Below are positions 41,282 through 49,017 of a stretch of DNA of 64,000 bases, piece after piece. Position 1 is the first letter of the stretch. Every line of letters begins with the position of its first letter. The translations under genes and the position numbers were made by a program. The notes beneath the pieces are model-generated. The model was not told the origin of the DNA. It did no database searches and saw only the letters and a list, made by a program, of their open reading frames with translations. Source of the stretch: Kocuria rhizophila DC2201 (GTDB lineage Bacteria > Actinomycetota > Actinomycetes > Actinomycetales > Micrococcaceae); NCBI RefSeq assembly GCF_000010285.1, contig NC_010617.1, forward strand, positions 62,001 to 126,000. The letters are read 5' to 3'.

Positions 41282-42640
41282 ATGACCGTTACCCAGATCA
41301 TCAACCCCGCCACGGAAGAAGTCATTGAATCCGTCAACATGGCCTCCGAGCACGAAGTCGACGCCGCGATCGAAAGAGCGCAGCACGCCTTCGCGACATG
41401 GCGCGCCGTAGACCCTGCGGACCGGGCCCGTTTGCTACGGCAGTTCGCGGCCGCTGTGGACGCCGACATCGAGAACCTCGCCGCCTTGGAGGTGCGCAAC
41501 GCAGGCCACACCATCGGCAATGCCCGCTGGGAGGCAGGCAACGTAAGGGATGTGCTCAACTACTACGCCGGGGCCCCAGAACGCCTGTCAGGGCGACAAA
41601 TCCCCGCACCCGGTGGTGTCAACATCACCTTTCACGAACCCCTCGGGGTCGTTGGCATCATTGTGCCCTGGAATTTCCCGATGCCCATCGCTGGGTGGGG
41701 CTTCGCCCCAGCGCTCGCGGCAGGGAACACGGTGGTGCTGAAACCTGCGGAAATTACGCCCCTCACGGCCATCCGATTGGGTGAGCTCGCCGTGCAGGCG
41801 GGGATTCCTGAAGGGGTTTTCACGGTGATCCCCGGCAAAGGATCCGTTGTGGGAGAGCGGTTTGTCACGCACCCGTTGGTCCGCAAGGTGGTGTTCACCG
41901 GATCCACGGACGTCGGGAAGCGAATCATGGCAGGGTGTTCCGAGCAGGTGAAGAGGGTGACCCTGGAACTCGGGGGGAAGAACTCGAATGTCGTGTTTGC
42001 GGATGCCGACCTTGAGCAGGCGGCCGCGGCAACCCCGGACGGCGCGTTCGACAATGCGGGCCAGGACTGCTGCTCGCGCTCCAGGGTGCTTGTCCAGAGG
42101 TCTGTGCTGGACCGGTTCCTCGAGTTGCTGGAACCAGCCGTCAAGAATTTCACATGTGGTGACCCGTGGCAGGAGGGCACCGCCATGGGTCCGCTCGTGT
42201 CCCGGCAGCACAGGGACAGCGTGGCGTCCTATCTAGACGCCAGCGCCCCCGTGGCCTTCCAGGGCTCTGCTCCCGAAGGCGCGGGTTTCTGGTTCCCACC
42301 CACGGTTCTGCTGCCTGCCCCGGAATCTCGGGTGTTCCGGGAGGAGATTTTCGGGCCGATCATCTCGGTGGTGCCCTTCGAGGACGAGGCAGATGCGGTT
42401 CGACTCGCCAATGACACGGAATACGGCCTCTCTGGCTCGATCTGGACCCGCGACGTCGGCCGGGCACTGCGTGTTTCCCGGGGTGTGGAGGCGGGCAATC
42501 TCTCCGTCAACACTCACGCGTCGGTGCGCTATTGGACGCCGTTCGGCGGCTTCAAGCAGTCCGGATTCGGGCGAGAGCTCGGCCCAGACGCGCCAGATGC
42601 ATTCACCGAGACCAAAAACGTTTTTTTGTCCAACAACTGA
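41282..42640 (+). CDS. Aldehyde dehydrogenase of the gamma-glutamyl amine pathway
   Basis: The 452-residue NAD(P)-dependent enzyme has PWNFPMPIAGWGFAPALAAG, the Glu in LELGGKNSNVVF, the nucleophile in NAGQDCCSRSRVL, and EEIFGPIISVVPF. It is distinct from the aldehyde dehydrogenase at 27821-29254. It should oxidise the gamma-glutamyl aldehyde to an acid before PuuD-type cleavage. ATG 41282 lies 31 bases after the hydrolase stop with GAAAGGA upstream; an earlier in-frame ATG would overlap the hydrolase gene by 56 bases and adds no homology. Confidence 0.9.
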   Translation: MTVTQIINPATEEVIESVNMASEHEVDAAIERAQHAFATWRAVDPADRARLLRQFAAAVDADIENLAALEVRNAGHTIGNARWEAGNVRDVLNYYAGAPERLSGRQIPAPGGVNITFHEPLGVVGIIVPWNFPMPIAGWGFAPALAAGNTVVLKPAEITPLTAIRLGELAVQAGIPEGVFTVIPGKGSVVGERFVTHPLVRKVVFTGSTDVGKRIMAGCSEQVKRVTLELGGKNSNVVFADADLEQAAAATPDGAFDNAGQDCCSRSRVLVQRSVLDRFLELLEPAVKNFTCGDPWQEGTAMGPLVSRQHRDSVASYLDASAPVAFQGSAPEGAGFWFPPTVLLPAPESRVFREEIFGPIISVVPFEDEADAVRLANDTEYGLSGSIWTRDVGRALRVSRGVEAGNLSVNTHASVRYWTPFGGFKQSGFGRELGPDAPDAFTETKNVFLSNN

Positions 42641-42697
42641 ACTGCGCCACGACCCCTTGCGCTGCACCAGCGCAGAAGCACTAAGAATGGAGATCTC

Positions 42698-43474
42698 ATG
42701 GATGTGAACGCTCGTCGACTGGTTGATCGAAGCGCTGTTATCACCGGGGGCGCCAGCGGCATCGGCCTCGCGACCGCGCGTCGACTGTCAGCTGAAGGAG
42801 CCCGCGTCGTGATCGCGGACATCGATCCCGTCACAGGTGAGAAAGCTGCCGCAGAGGTGGATGGCATGTTCGTCCGCGTGGACGTGACGGATCGCGAGGA
42901 GGTGGAGAATCTCTATGCGCGAACCTACGAGAAGTACGGTTCCGTGGACATCGCTTTCAACAACGCAGGGATCTCCCCTGCGGATGATGCTTCGATTCTC
43001 GACACCGACATCGATGCATGGCGAAAGGTTCAGGAGGTGAACTTGACCTCTGTGTACTACTGCTGCAAGTACGCAATCCCCTACATGAAAGAGCAGGGCA
43101 AGGGGTCCATCATTAACACGGCGTCCTTCGTGGCGGTGATGGGGGCAGCCACATCGCAGATCTCGTACAGCGCCTCCAAGGGAGGAGTGCTCTCGATGAG
43201 CCGCGAGCTGGGTGTGGAGTTCGCCCGTGAAGGAATCCGCGTCAACGCTCTGTGCCCGGGGCCGGTCAATACCCCGCTCCTCAAAGAGCTGTTTGCCAAG
43301 GACCCCGAGAAGGCTGCACGCCGACTCGTCCACGTGCCACTGGGGCGGTTCGCTGAGCCCGAAGAACTTGCAGCCGCAGTGGCCTTCTTGGCCAGCGACG
43401 ACTCGTCATTCATGACCGCTTCCACGTTCCTGGTCGATGGAGGAATCTCGGGCGCATACGTCACCCCGCTCTGA
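42698..43474 (+). CDS. Short-chain dehydrogenase/reductase of the amine cluster
   Basis: The 258-residue classical SDR has the cofactor motif TGGASGIGLATARRL, NNAGIS, the catalytic Ser in NTASF and YSASKGG (Tyr-x3-Lys), then PGPVNTPLL. An Asp after the second strand (VVIADIDP) points to NAD. In a cluster with a GS-like ligase and an aldehyde dehydrogenase but no amine oxidase, it is a good candidate to oxidise the hydroxyl of a gamma-glutamyl amino alcohol. That role is inference. It is the last gene, 57 bases after the aldehyde dehydrogenase, and is followed by a strong terminator. Confidence 0.87.
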   Translation: MDVNARRLVDRSAVITGGASGIGLATARRLSAEGARVVIADIDPVTGEKAAAEVDGMFVRVDVTDREEVENLYARTYEKYGSVDIAFNNAGISPADDASILDTDIDAWRKVQEVNLTSVYYCCKYAIPYMKEQGKGSIINTASFVAVMGAATSQISYSASKGGVLSMSRELGVEFAREGIRVNALCPGPVNTPLLKELFAKDPEKAARRLVHVPLGRFAEPEELAAAVAFLASDDSSFMTASTFLVDGGISGAYVTPL

Positions 43475-43494
43475 TCTCCCGTTTGGAATGGTGG

Positions 43495-43533
43495 ATGCGC
43501 GCCCGTCGGTTGACTCCGGCGGGCGCGCATTTT
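43495..43533 (+). terminator. Rho-independent terminator closing the amine cluster
   Basis: ATGCGCGCCCG (43495-43505) and CGGGCGCGCAT (43520-43530) make a perfect 11-base stem followed by TTTTG, 20 bases after the dehydrogenase stop. The 165 bases beyond it hold a motif copy at 43677-43686 and no gene. Confidence 0.9.
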
Positions 43534-43698
43534 GTTGCAGGAGCCGGGTCCTGGGCTGCGGCTCTCACCGGCCATGCAGAGCCCTCGAGTCCGATCGGAC
43601 GGGGACGCATTAGCCCGGGCGATTTCAGGGAACTGTACGGCTTCGTCCGTAACGCGGCCGTCAGAAGCCCGGCCGTGCGGCGTCGTCGTCCCCCAGTC

Positions 43699-45264
43699 TC
43701 AGGGAGCCCAGCGCAGGTCCGTGGACCCGTGGGCGGGGGTGGGCCCGAACCAGCCCTTCCAGCCGCCGTGCGTGAGGAGGGTGCGGGTGCGGCGGTCGAG
43801 CAGCGCGAGGTAGAGCGTGAAGGCCACCGCGATCACGAACGCCACCTGGGACACGCTGACGCTGAGGTCGATGAACGGCCACACCGAGAGCTGGTCCTGG
43901 GCGCCGAAGACCACGAAGAACGTGATCACCACGTAGATGATGCGGATCTGCCAGTTGTCCTTGATGCCGGTGGCGGCGAGCAGGGGCAGCAGCCACAGGA
44001 TGTACCAGGGCTGGATGATGGGGGACAGCAGCACCACGGCGGCGAAGGCCACGGCCATGCGGCGCACGATCTTGCGGTCTCCGCCCACGAACATGAGCAC
44101 GAGCACCAGCAGGATCGCGCTGCCCTGGAGCAGCCGGCGGAACCCTCCGGCGAGCCCGCCACCGTCGAGGCCGAGGGCGTCACCCACGCGCTCCACCTGC
44201 TGGCCGAGGAACCCGGAGGGGGAGTATCCCGTGTAGCCGGGGGTGGGGTCCAGCAGGGCCCACGCCCAGCCGAGGCCGAGCCCGTCCACCGCCCCGCTGA
44301 GCGCGAGCAGCCCGAAGCTGATGAGGGCGGTGGCCGCCCAGATCACGAAGCGCCGCAGCCAGGAGGCACCCTTGCCGGCCCACAGCAGACCGATGAACGG
44401 CAGCAGCAGGATGGTGATGGGTTTGATGCCGATGGACCCCGTGACCAGGAGTATTCCCAGCAGGGGATGCTTTCTCGCGGCGGCGTACACACCGGCCACG
44501 GCGAGGCCCACCATGAGGGCGTCGTTGTGCGCGCTGGCCACGAAGCTGATGAGGAACAGCGGGTTAGCCACCGCGATCCACAGCGCCCGGGCGCCGTTGA
44601 CCCCGTGCAGCCGCGCCAGTTTGGGCACGTACACCATGCACAGCACCACGCCCACGTACGCGGCGAGGCGGAACAGCATCACGGAGAGGTCCGGCTGCGC
44701 GTTGGTCAGGCGCACCACCCCCGCGGCGATCCACAGGAAGTACGGCCCGTACGGGGTGCGGGCCTCCGCCCACTCGGGGTCCGCGCCCAGCATGAACCAG
44801 TTGTCCAGGGAGGAGATGCCCTCCACGTAGGGGTCCTTGCCCGCGAGCATCAGCCGCCCCTGGCCGATGTAGGCGTAGACGTCCCGCGAGTAGATGGGCA
44901 CCGCGAACAGCAGGGGCAGGGACCATGCGATCACCGCGGTGACCACGGTGCGCTGGGAGCCCGGCGGCCAGCCGCGCAGCCGCTGCCCGAGCCGCAGCCA
45001 CGAGCGGATCAGGAGCATGGCCCCGAGGGTCAGCAGCACGGTGCACGTGTACACGCCCCACACGTTGACCCGCAGCTCGATCACCAGCGGGTGGCGGACC
45101 ATGGGAGAGCCGTTGGCGATCCACCCGGTCCCCAGGGACCCCAGGAACATCATCAGGGAGCCCACCAAACCCTGGATCACGGCCACGTGGGCCCGCAGCT
45201 CGACGGTGGCGGTGGAGCCGGTGTGGGGGTCGGCGGGCGGGGCCACAGGACTTGACGCGCTCAT
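43699..45264 (-). CDS. Polyprenyl-phosphomannose-dependent alpha-mannosyltransferase (MptB-like, GT-C)
   Basis: The 521-residue integral membrane protein has at least 12 hydrophobic segments and the GT-C acidic loop PIYSRDVYAYIGQGRLMLAG with the conserved Asp. ARTPYGPYFLWIAAG and SFVASAHNDALMVGLAVAG match MptB, which builds the alpha-1,6 mannan core of lipomannan from polyprenyl-phosphate mannose outside the membrane. Micrococcaceae make a succinylated lipomannan, consistent with this. ATG 45264 with GGAG upstream is favoured over an ATG 90 bases earlier. It is divergent from two other GT-C genes. Confidence 0.85.
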   Translation of the reverse strand: MSASSPVAPPADPHTGSTATVELRAHVAVIQGLVGSLMMFLGSLGTGWIANGSPMVRHPLVIELRVNVWGVYTCTVLLTLGAMLLIRSWLRLGQRLRGWPPGSQRTVVTAVIAWSLPLLFAVPIYSRDVYAYIGQGRLMLAGKDPYVEGISSLDNWFMLGADPEWAEARTPYGPYFLWIAAGVVRLTNAQPDLSVMLFRLAAYVGVVLCMVYVPKLARLHGVNGARALWIAVANPLFLISFVASAHNDALMVGLAVAGVYAAARKHPLLGILLVTGSIGIKPITILLLPFIGLLWAGKGASWLRRFVIWAATALISFGLLALSGAVDGLGLGWAWALLDPTPGYTGYSPSGFLGQQVERVGDALGLDGGGLAGGFRRLLQGSAILLVLVLMFVGGDRKIVRRMAVAFAAVVLLSPIIQPWYILWLLPLLAATGIKDNWQIRIIYVVITFFVVFGAQDQLSVWPFIDLSVSVSQVAFVIAVAFTLYLALLDRRTRTLLTHGGWKGWFGPTPAHGSTDLRWAP

Positions 45265-45550
45265 GGACTCCAGCCCCCTCGACCAACCAGTGGTGGGCGA
45301 GCCGAGGTGATCAGCGGCTCCGCCCCCCGACTTTACAGGACGCCCCCTGCCCATCCCGGGACGCTCACGCGGGTCCCACCGCCCGGAACCCCATAGAATC
45401 GGGGCGGTGTGGAACGGCGCCCGGAGCCACCGGGGTGCGCGTCCCGCCCACGCCGCCCGACCGACCCGCGGTCACCCCCGGCCACCGCACCCCGGACCGG
45501 CCCCGCCGAGCCAGAACAGAATCCCGCGCGCATTCGGACAAGGACCTTTC

Positions 45551-46858
45551 GTGCCCACTGAGAGATACTTCGCGGCCCTCACCCGGCTGCGCGACGCCGC
45601 GATCCCCCGCAGCTGGCAGCAGCGGCTGCTGACGCCCCGCGGTCTGCTCGCCGGGTTCGTGGTGGTGCACCTGGGCTTCCTGATCTTCGCGCTGATCGTG
45701 TCCCTGCAGGGCAACGCGTTCAGCGACACCAACATCTACCGTGCGTGGGCCGCGGCCGGTTTCGACGAGGCCAATCTCCCCTCCGGCCCCAGCCCGTGGG
45801 TGTACCCCGTGCTTGCGCAGATCCCCATGGCGCTCGCGGGCATGTTCGGCCCCGGCCCGTTCTTCTTCCTGTGGGTTCTCATCATCAGCGTGCTCAACGC
45901 ACTGGCCATGGGCACGCTCACCGGCTGGGGCCGCAACCGCGCCGCCCTGCCCGCCGCGTGGTGGTGGCTCGTGTTCATCCTGCTCATGGGCTGGCTGGGC
46001 TTCGCGCGCGTGGACGGCCTGACCGCCCCGATCGTGCTGATCGGCCTGGTCTACGGCGTCTCCCACCCGTTCGTGGCCTCCGCGATCCTCAGTGCCGCCA
46101 CGTGGGTCAAGGTGTGGCCCGCCGCGGTGGTGCTCGCGCTGCTCGCGGCCGCACGACGCCGCGGCGCGGTGCTGCTCGCCGGTGTCCTGGTGACGCTGGG
46201 CGCGGTGGCGGTGGCAGCGGCGTCGGGCTCGGTGCACAAGATCGCGGACTTCCTGACCCAGCAGGGTGACCGCGGCATGCAGCTCGAGGCCACCTTCACC
46301 ACGCCGTGGCTGTGGCTGTCCGTGCTGCACATCGGCGACTCGCACATGTACATGAACACGGACATCAACTCTATGCAGGTGGACGGCCCCGGCTCGGACG
46401 TGATGTCCAAGCTCATGCAGCCGCTGTTCGTGGTGGCCGCGCTCGTGGTGGTCTGGCTGATCGTGCGCGGCCTGCGCCGCGGTGTGGCCGCCGGGCACCT
46501 GGACCGCACCGCCCTGTTCCTGGCCGGCTCGCTGACCATGGTCACCGCATTCATCGTGTTCAACAAGGTGGGTTCGCCGCAGTTCATGGTGTGGCTCGGC
46601 CCCGTGATCGCGGTGGGTCTGGTCCACGACCGGCACGCCTGGCGCACCCCCGCCGCGCTCGCGGTGCTGATCGGGATCGCCACCTTCCTGATCTACCCGC
46701 TCTTCTACACCGCCCTGAGCCACAACAACCCGGTCATGGCCCTGGTGCTCACCGCGCGCAACGCGCTGCTCGTGGTGCTCATGTGGTGGTCCGCCCGCAG
46801 GCTGCACCGCCTGGGTTCCGCCCCGGAGGAGGCTCCCCGTGCGGCGCCCCACGCCTGA
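45551..46858 (+). CDS. GT-C membrane glycosyltransferase (GT87-like), copy 1
   Basis: The 435-residue protein has about 11 hydrophobic segments, an extracytoplasmic GNAFSDTNIYRAWAAAG loop with the catalytic Asp, SPWVYPVLAQIP, and AATWVKVWPAAVVLAL, features of GT87-type mannosyltransferases that use polyprenyl-phosphate sugars. It is paralogous to the next gene along its whole length. Location opposite an MptB-like gene suggests lipomannan side-chain or elongation work; this is inference. GTG 45551 follows AAGGA and precedes the first helix; the 286-base divergent gap upstream has no other gene. A motif copy lies at 46153-46162. Confidence 0.82.
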   Translation: MPTERYFAALTRLRDAAIPRSWQQRLLTPRGLLAGFVVVHLGFLIFALIVSLQGNAFSDTNIYRAWAAAGFDEANLPSGPSPWVYPVLAQIPMALAGMFGPGPFFFLWVLIISVLNALAMGTLTGWGRNRAALPAAWWWLVFILLMGWLGFARVDGLTAPIVLIGLVYGVSHPFVASAILSAATWVKVWPAAVVLALLAAARRRGAVLLAGVLVTLGAVAVAAASGSVHKIADFLTQQGDRGMQLEATFTTPWLWLSVLHIGDSHMYMNTDINSMQVDGPGSDVMSKLMQPLFVVAALVVVWLIVRGLRRGVAAGHLDRTALFLAGSLTMVTAFIVFNKVGSPQFMVWLGPVIAVGLVHDRHAWRTPAALAVLIGIATFLIYPLFYTALSHNNPVMALVLTARNALLVVLMWWSARRLHRLGSAPEEAPRAAPHA

Positions 46859-48212
46859 CGACGACGCCGCTGCCGCCAGGCCGCGCGCGCCCGAGCGTCT
46901 CATGCGCCCCGCCGCCGTGTGGTGCGGCTTCGCCGTGGTGCACCTCTACTTCCTGGGGTGGATGGCGTCCTTCTTCCTGCACGGTTGGGCGTTCAGCGAC
47001 ACCGAGCAGTACCGCGAGTGGGCCATGGCCGGTTACAACGCCCCGGTGGAGGGCTCGGTGAGCCCGTGGGTGTACCCCGTGCTCGCGCAGCCGTTCATCC
47101 TGCTGCCCAGGGTCATGGGCCACGGCCTCTACCTGCTGGGCTGGACGCTGATGATCACCGTGCTCGACGCGGTGGCCCTGTGGTTCCTGCTGCACCGCGC
47201 CCACCGCCCCGCCGCGTGGGAGCTGCCCGGACCGCGCGGCGGCACCCCGGACCCCGGAACCGTGGCGCACGGCAGCTCCGCGGTGCTCAGCCGACGCCGC
47301 GCGGCCGTGGTGGCCGGCTGGTGGTGGGTGGTGTTCACCGTCTTCATGGGCTACCTGAGCTTCGCCCGGGTGGAGGGCGTGGCGGCGCCCATCGTGTTCA
47401 TCGGGCTGCTGCACGCGGTACGTCACCCCGTGGTGGGCTCCGCCCTGCTGAGCGTGGCCACGTGGATCAAGGTGTGGCCCGCCGCCACCGTCCTGGCCAT
47501 GGTGATCGCGCTGCGCCAGCGCGTGCGCATCGTGGTCACCGGGGTGGTGGTGAGCGCCGCCGTGGTCGCCGGGGTGCTCGTGCTCGGCGGGATCGACAAG
47601 ATCGCGGACTTCGCCCTGAACCAGGGCTCCCGCGGGATGCAGCTCGAGGCCACGCTCTCCACCCCGTGGGTGTGGGCTGCCGTGCTCGGCATCGGGGGCT
47701 CGCGGATCGCGGACAACACCGCCATCAACTCCACCGAGGTGTACGGCCCCGGTGTGGAGACCATGGCCTCCCTCATGCAGCCCCTGCTGCTCGTGGCGGT
47801 GCTCGCGTCCGCGCTGCTGCTGGTGCGCGCGCTGCGCCGCGGCGCGGACCGCGGACGGCTCGTGTACGCGGGATCCCTGCTGCTGACCCTGGTGCTGATC
47901 GTGTTCAACAAGGTGGGTTCCCCGCAGTTCATGATCTGGCTGGCCCCCGTGATCATGGTGGGTCTGCTCCACGACCGCGTGCGGTGGCGCACCCCGGCCC
48001 TGCTCACCCTGGGGATCGCGGCCACCACGTTCGTGATCTACCCGCTGTTCTACACGCCCCTGATCCACGCCAACCCGGTGATGGCCGCGGTGCTGACCAC
48101 CCGCAACGCCCTGCTCGTGGCGCTGCTGGTGTGGACCGTGCGGCGGATCTGGCGCCTGGGAAGCCGTGCCGCGGTGGACGCCGCGGACCTGGGGTGGAGC
48201 GCCATCTCCTGA
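46839..48212 (+). CDS. GT-C membrane glycosyltransferase (GT87-like), copy 2
   Basis: The 457-residue protein repeats the layout of its neighbour: GWAFSDTEQYREWAMAGYN, SPWVYPVLAQPF, SVATWIKVWPAATVLA, GSRGMQLEATLSTPWVW and FNKVGSPQFMIWLAPVI. The two genes are tandem duplicates that have diverged. A Pro/Gly-rich loop (GPRGGTPDPGT) is inserted in this copy. GTG 46839 has GGAGGAGG upstream and overlaps the end of copy 1 by 20 bases; an exact motif copy at 46861-46870 lies right at this junction, encoding DDDAAA. A very stable hairpin follows the stop. Confidence 0.82.
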   Translation: MRRPTPDDDAAAARPRAPERLMRPAAVWCGFAVVHLYFLGWMASFFLHGWAFSDTEQYREWAMAGYNAPVEGSVSPWVYPVLAQPFILLPRVMGHGLYLLGWTLMITVLDAVALWFLLHRAHRPAAWELPGPRGGTPDPGTVAHGSSAVLSRRRAAVVAGWWWVVFTVFMGYLSFARVEGVAAPIVFIGLLHAVRHPVVGSALLSVATWIKVWPAATVLAMVIALRQRVRIVVTGVVVSAAVVAGVLVLGGIDKIADFALNQGSRGMQLEATLSTPWVWAAVLGIGGSRIADNTAINSTEVYGPGVETMASLMQPLLLVAVLASALLLVRALRRGADRGRLVYAGSLLLTLVLIVFNKVGSPQFMIWLAPVIMVGLLHDRVRWRTPALLTLGIAATTFVIYPLFYTPLIHANPVMAAVLTTRNALLVALLVWTVRRIWRLGSRAAVDAADLGWSAIS

Positions 48213-48240
48213 CCCGGTGGGGTGCCCCCCCGCTCATGCC

Positions 48241-48281
48241 CCGCTGCCCGGCCGCGCCACACCGGCGCGGCCGGGCAGCGG
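48241..48281 (+). terminator. 18-bp perfect hairpin after the glycosyltransferase pair
   Basis: Bases 48241-48258 (CCGCTGCCCGGCCGCGCC) are the exact inverse of 48264-48281 around a 5-base ACACC loop, 28 bases after the stop. It is the longest uninterrupted stem seen in the window. It lacks a U-tract, as is common in high-GC actinobacteria. Confidence 0.85.
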
Positions 48282-48344
48282 CACGGTGTCACCGGGGGTG
48301 GCGCCCTCCGGCACCGGTCCCCGCACGAAACCGGGCTGGGTGTC

Positions 48345-48713
48345 GTGGCCGGGATCATCGGCGTGGTCGTGGGCACCGCGGCGCTGATCCACCCCTTCGC
48401 CGGGGTGGCCGCGCGCACGTTCCTCATCGGCATCTGGCTGGTGCTGCGCGGCACCATCGAATTCGTGGCCGGCATCAGGAGGCCCGCGGGCGGCAGGTCC
48501 CGGGTCTGGCTCGTGGTCGGCGCCGTCCTGTGGATCCTGGGCGGTGTGCTGTTCATGGTCAACCCGGGCATCGGTGCGCTGACCATCACCCTGTGGCTGG
48601 GCGTCCTCGCGATTGCCTGGGGCGGCGCCCTGATCGGAGCGGACTTCGTCCTGCGCTCGCAGTGCCGGGACGTGGAACGGGCAGACGCCTCCGCGTCCGG
48701 CTCCGGCAAGTGA
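48345..48713 (+). CDS. HdeD-like membrane protein, N-terminally shortened
   Basis: The 122-residue product starting at GTG 48345 has four hydrophobic segments arranged as two helical hairpins (VVAGIIGVVVGTAALIHPFA, TFLIGIWLVLRGTIEFVAGI, LVVGAVLWILGGVLFMVNPG, LTITLWLGVLAIAWGGALIG), the repeat unit of HdeD/DUF308 proteins. Those normally have three hairpins and about 190 residues, so the first is missing. The 130 bases upstream contain the large hairpin rather than coding sequence. It may be a remnant or a naturally short version. Confidence 0.5.
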   Translation: MAGIIGVVVGTAALIHPFAGVAARTFLIGIWLVLRGTIEFVAGIRRPAGGRSRVWLVVGAVLWILGGVLFMVNPGIGALTITLWLGVLAIAWGGALIGADFVLRSQCRDVERADASASGSGK

Positions 48714-48966
48714 CGCGTCTTCGCCACCCGGCCGCCGCGATGCTGGCCCCGGCTCTCGTAGCCAGGGTCAGCCCGGCGACCACGACGTATCGCCGCTCGG
48801 TCACCGCGCCCTCGTACGGCTGGGTGTTGGACCAGTCCAGGGCCAGGCGCACGAACACGGCCCCGAGCAACCACCCGCCCACGAAGGTGAGGACGCTCTT
48901 CCAGCGGTGGTTCACAGCGGCGCTCCAGTCGTCGACGGCTGGCAGGCCGGACGGTCGCCGAGTCAT
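48586..48966 (-). CDS. Hypothetical small membrane protein, doubtful
   Basis: From ATG 48966 a 126-codon frame begins MTRRPSGLPAVDDWSAAVNH and has hydrophobic stretches VLTFVGGWLLGAVFVRLAL and VVVAGLTLATRAGASIAA. The last 40 codons are Arg/Ser-rich and overlap the HdeD-like gene antisense, so the true gene, if real, may be shorter or decayed. No family is recognised. It covers the only non-coding stretch between 48714 and 48966. Confidence 0.35.
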   Translation of the reverse strand: MTRRPSGLPAVDDWSAAVNHRWKSVLTFVGGWLLGAVFVRLALDWSNTQPYEGAVTERRYVVVAGLTLATRAGASIAAAGWRRRVTCRSRTRRRLPVPRPGTASAGRSPLRSGRRPRQSRGRPATG

Positions 48967-49017
48967 CCGGTTCGGGTAGGGGTCATGCGAGAGTGCGCCC
49001 GCACCGAGGCTGGGCTG

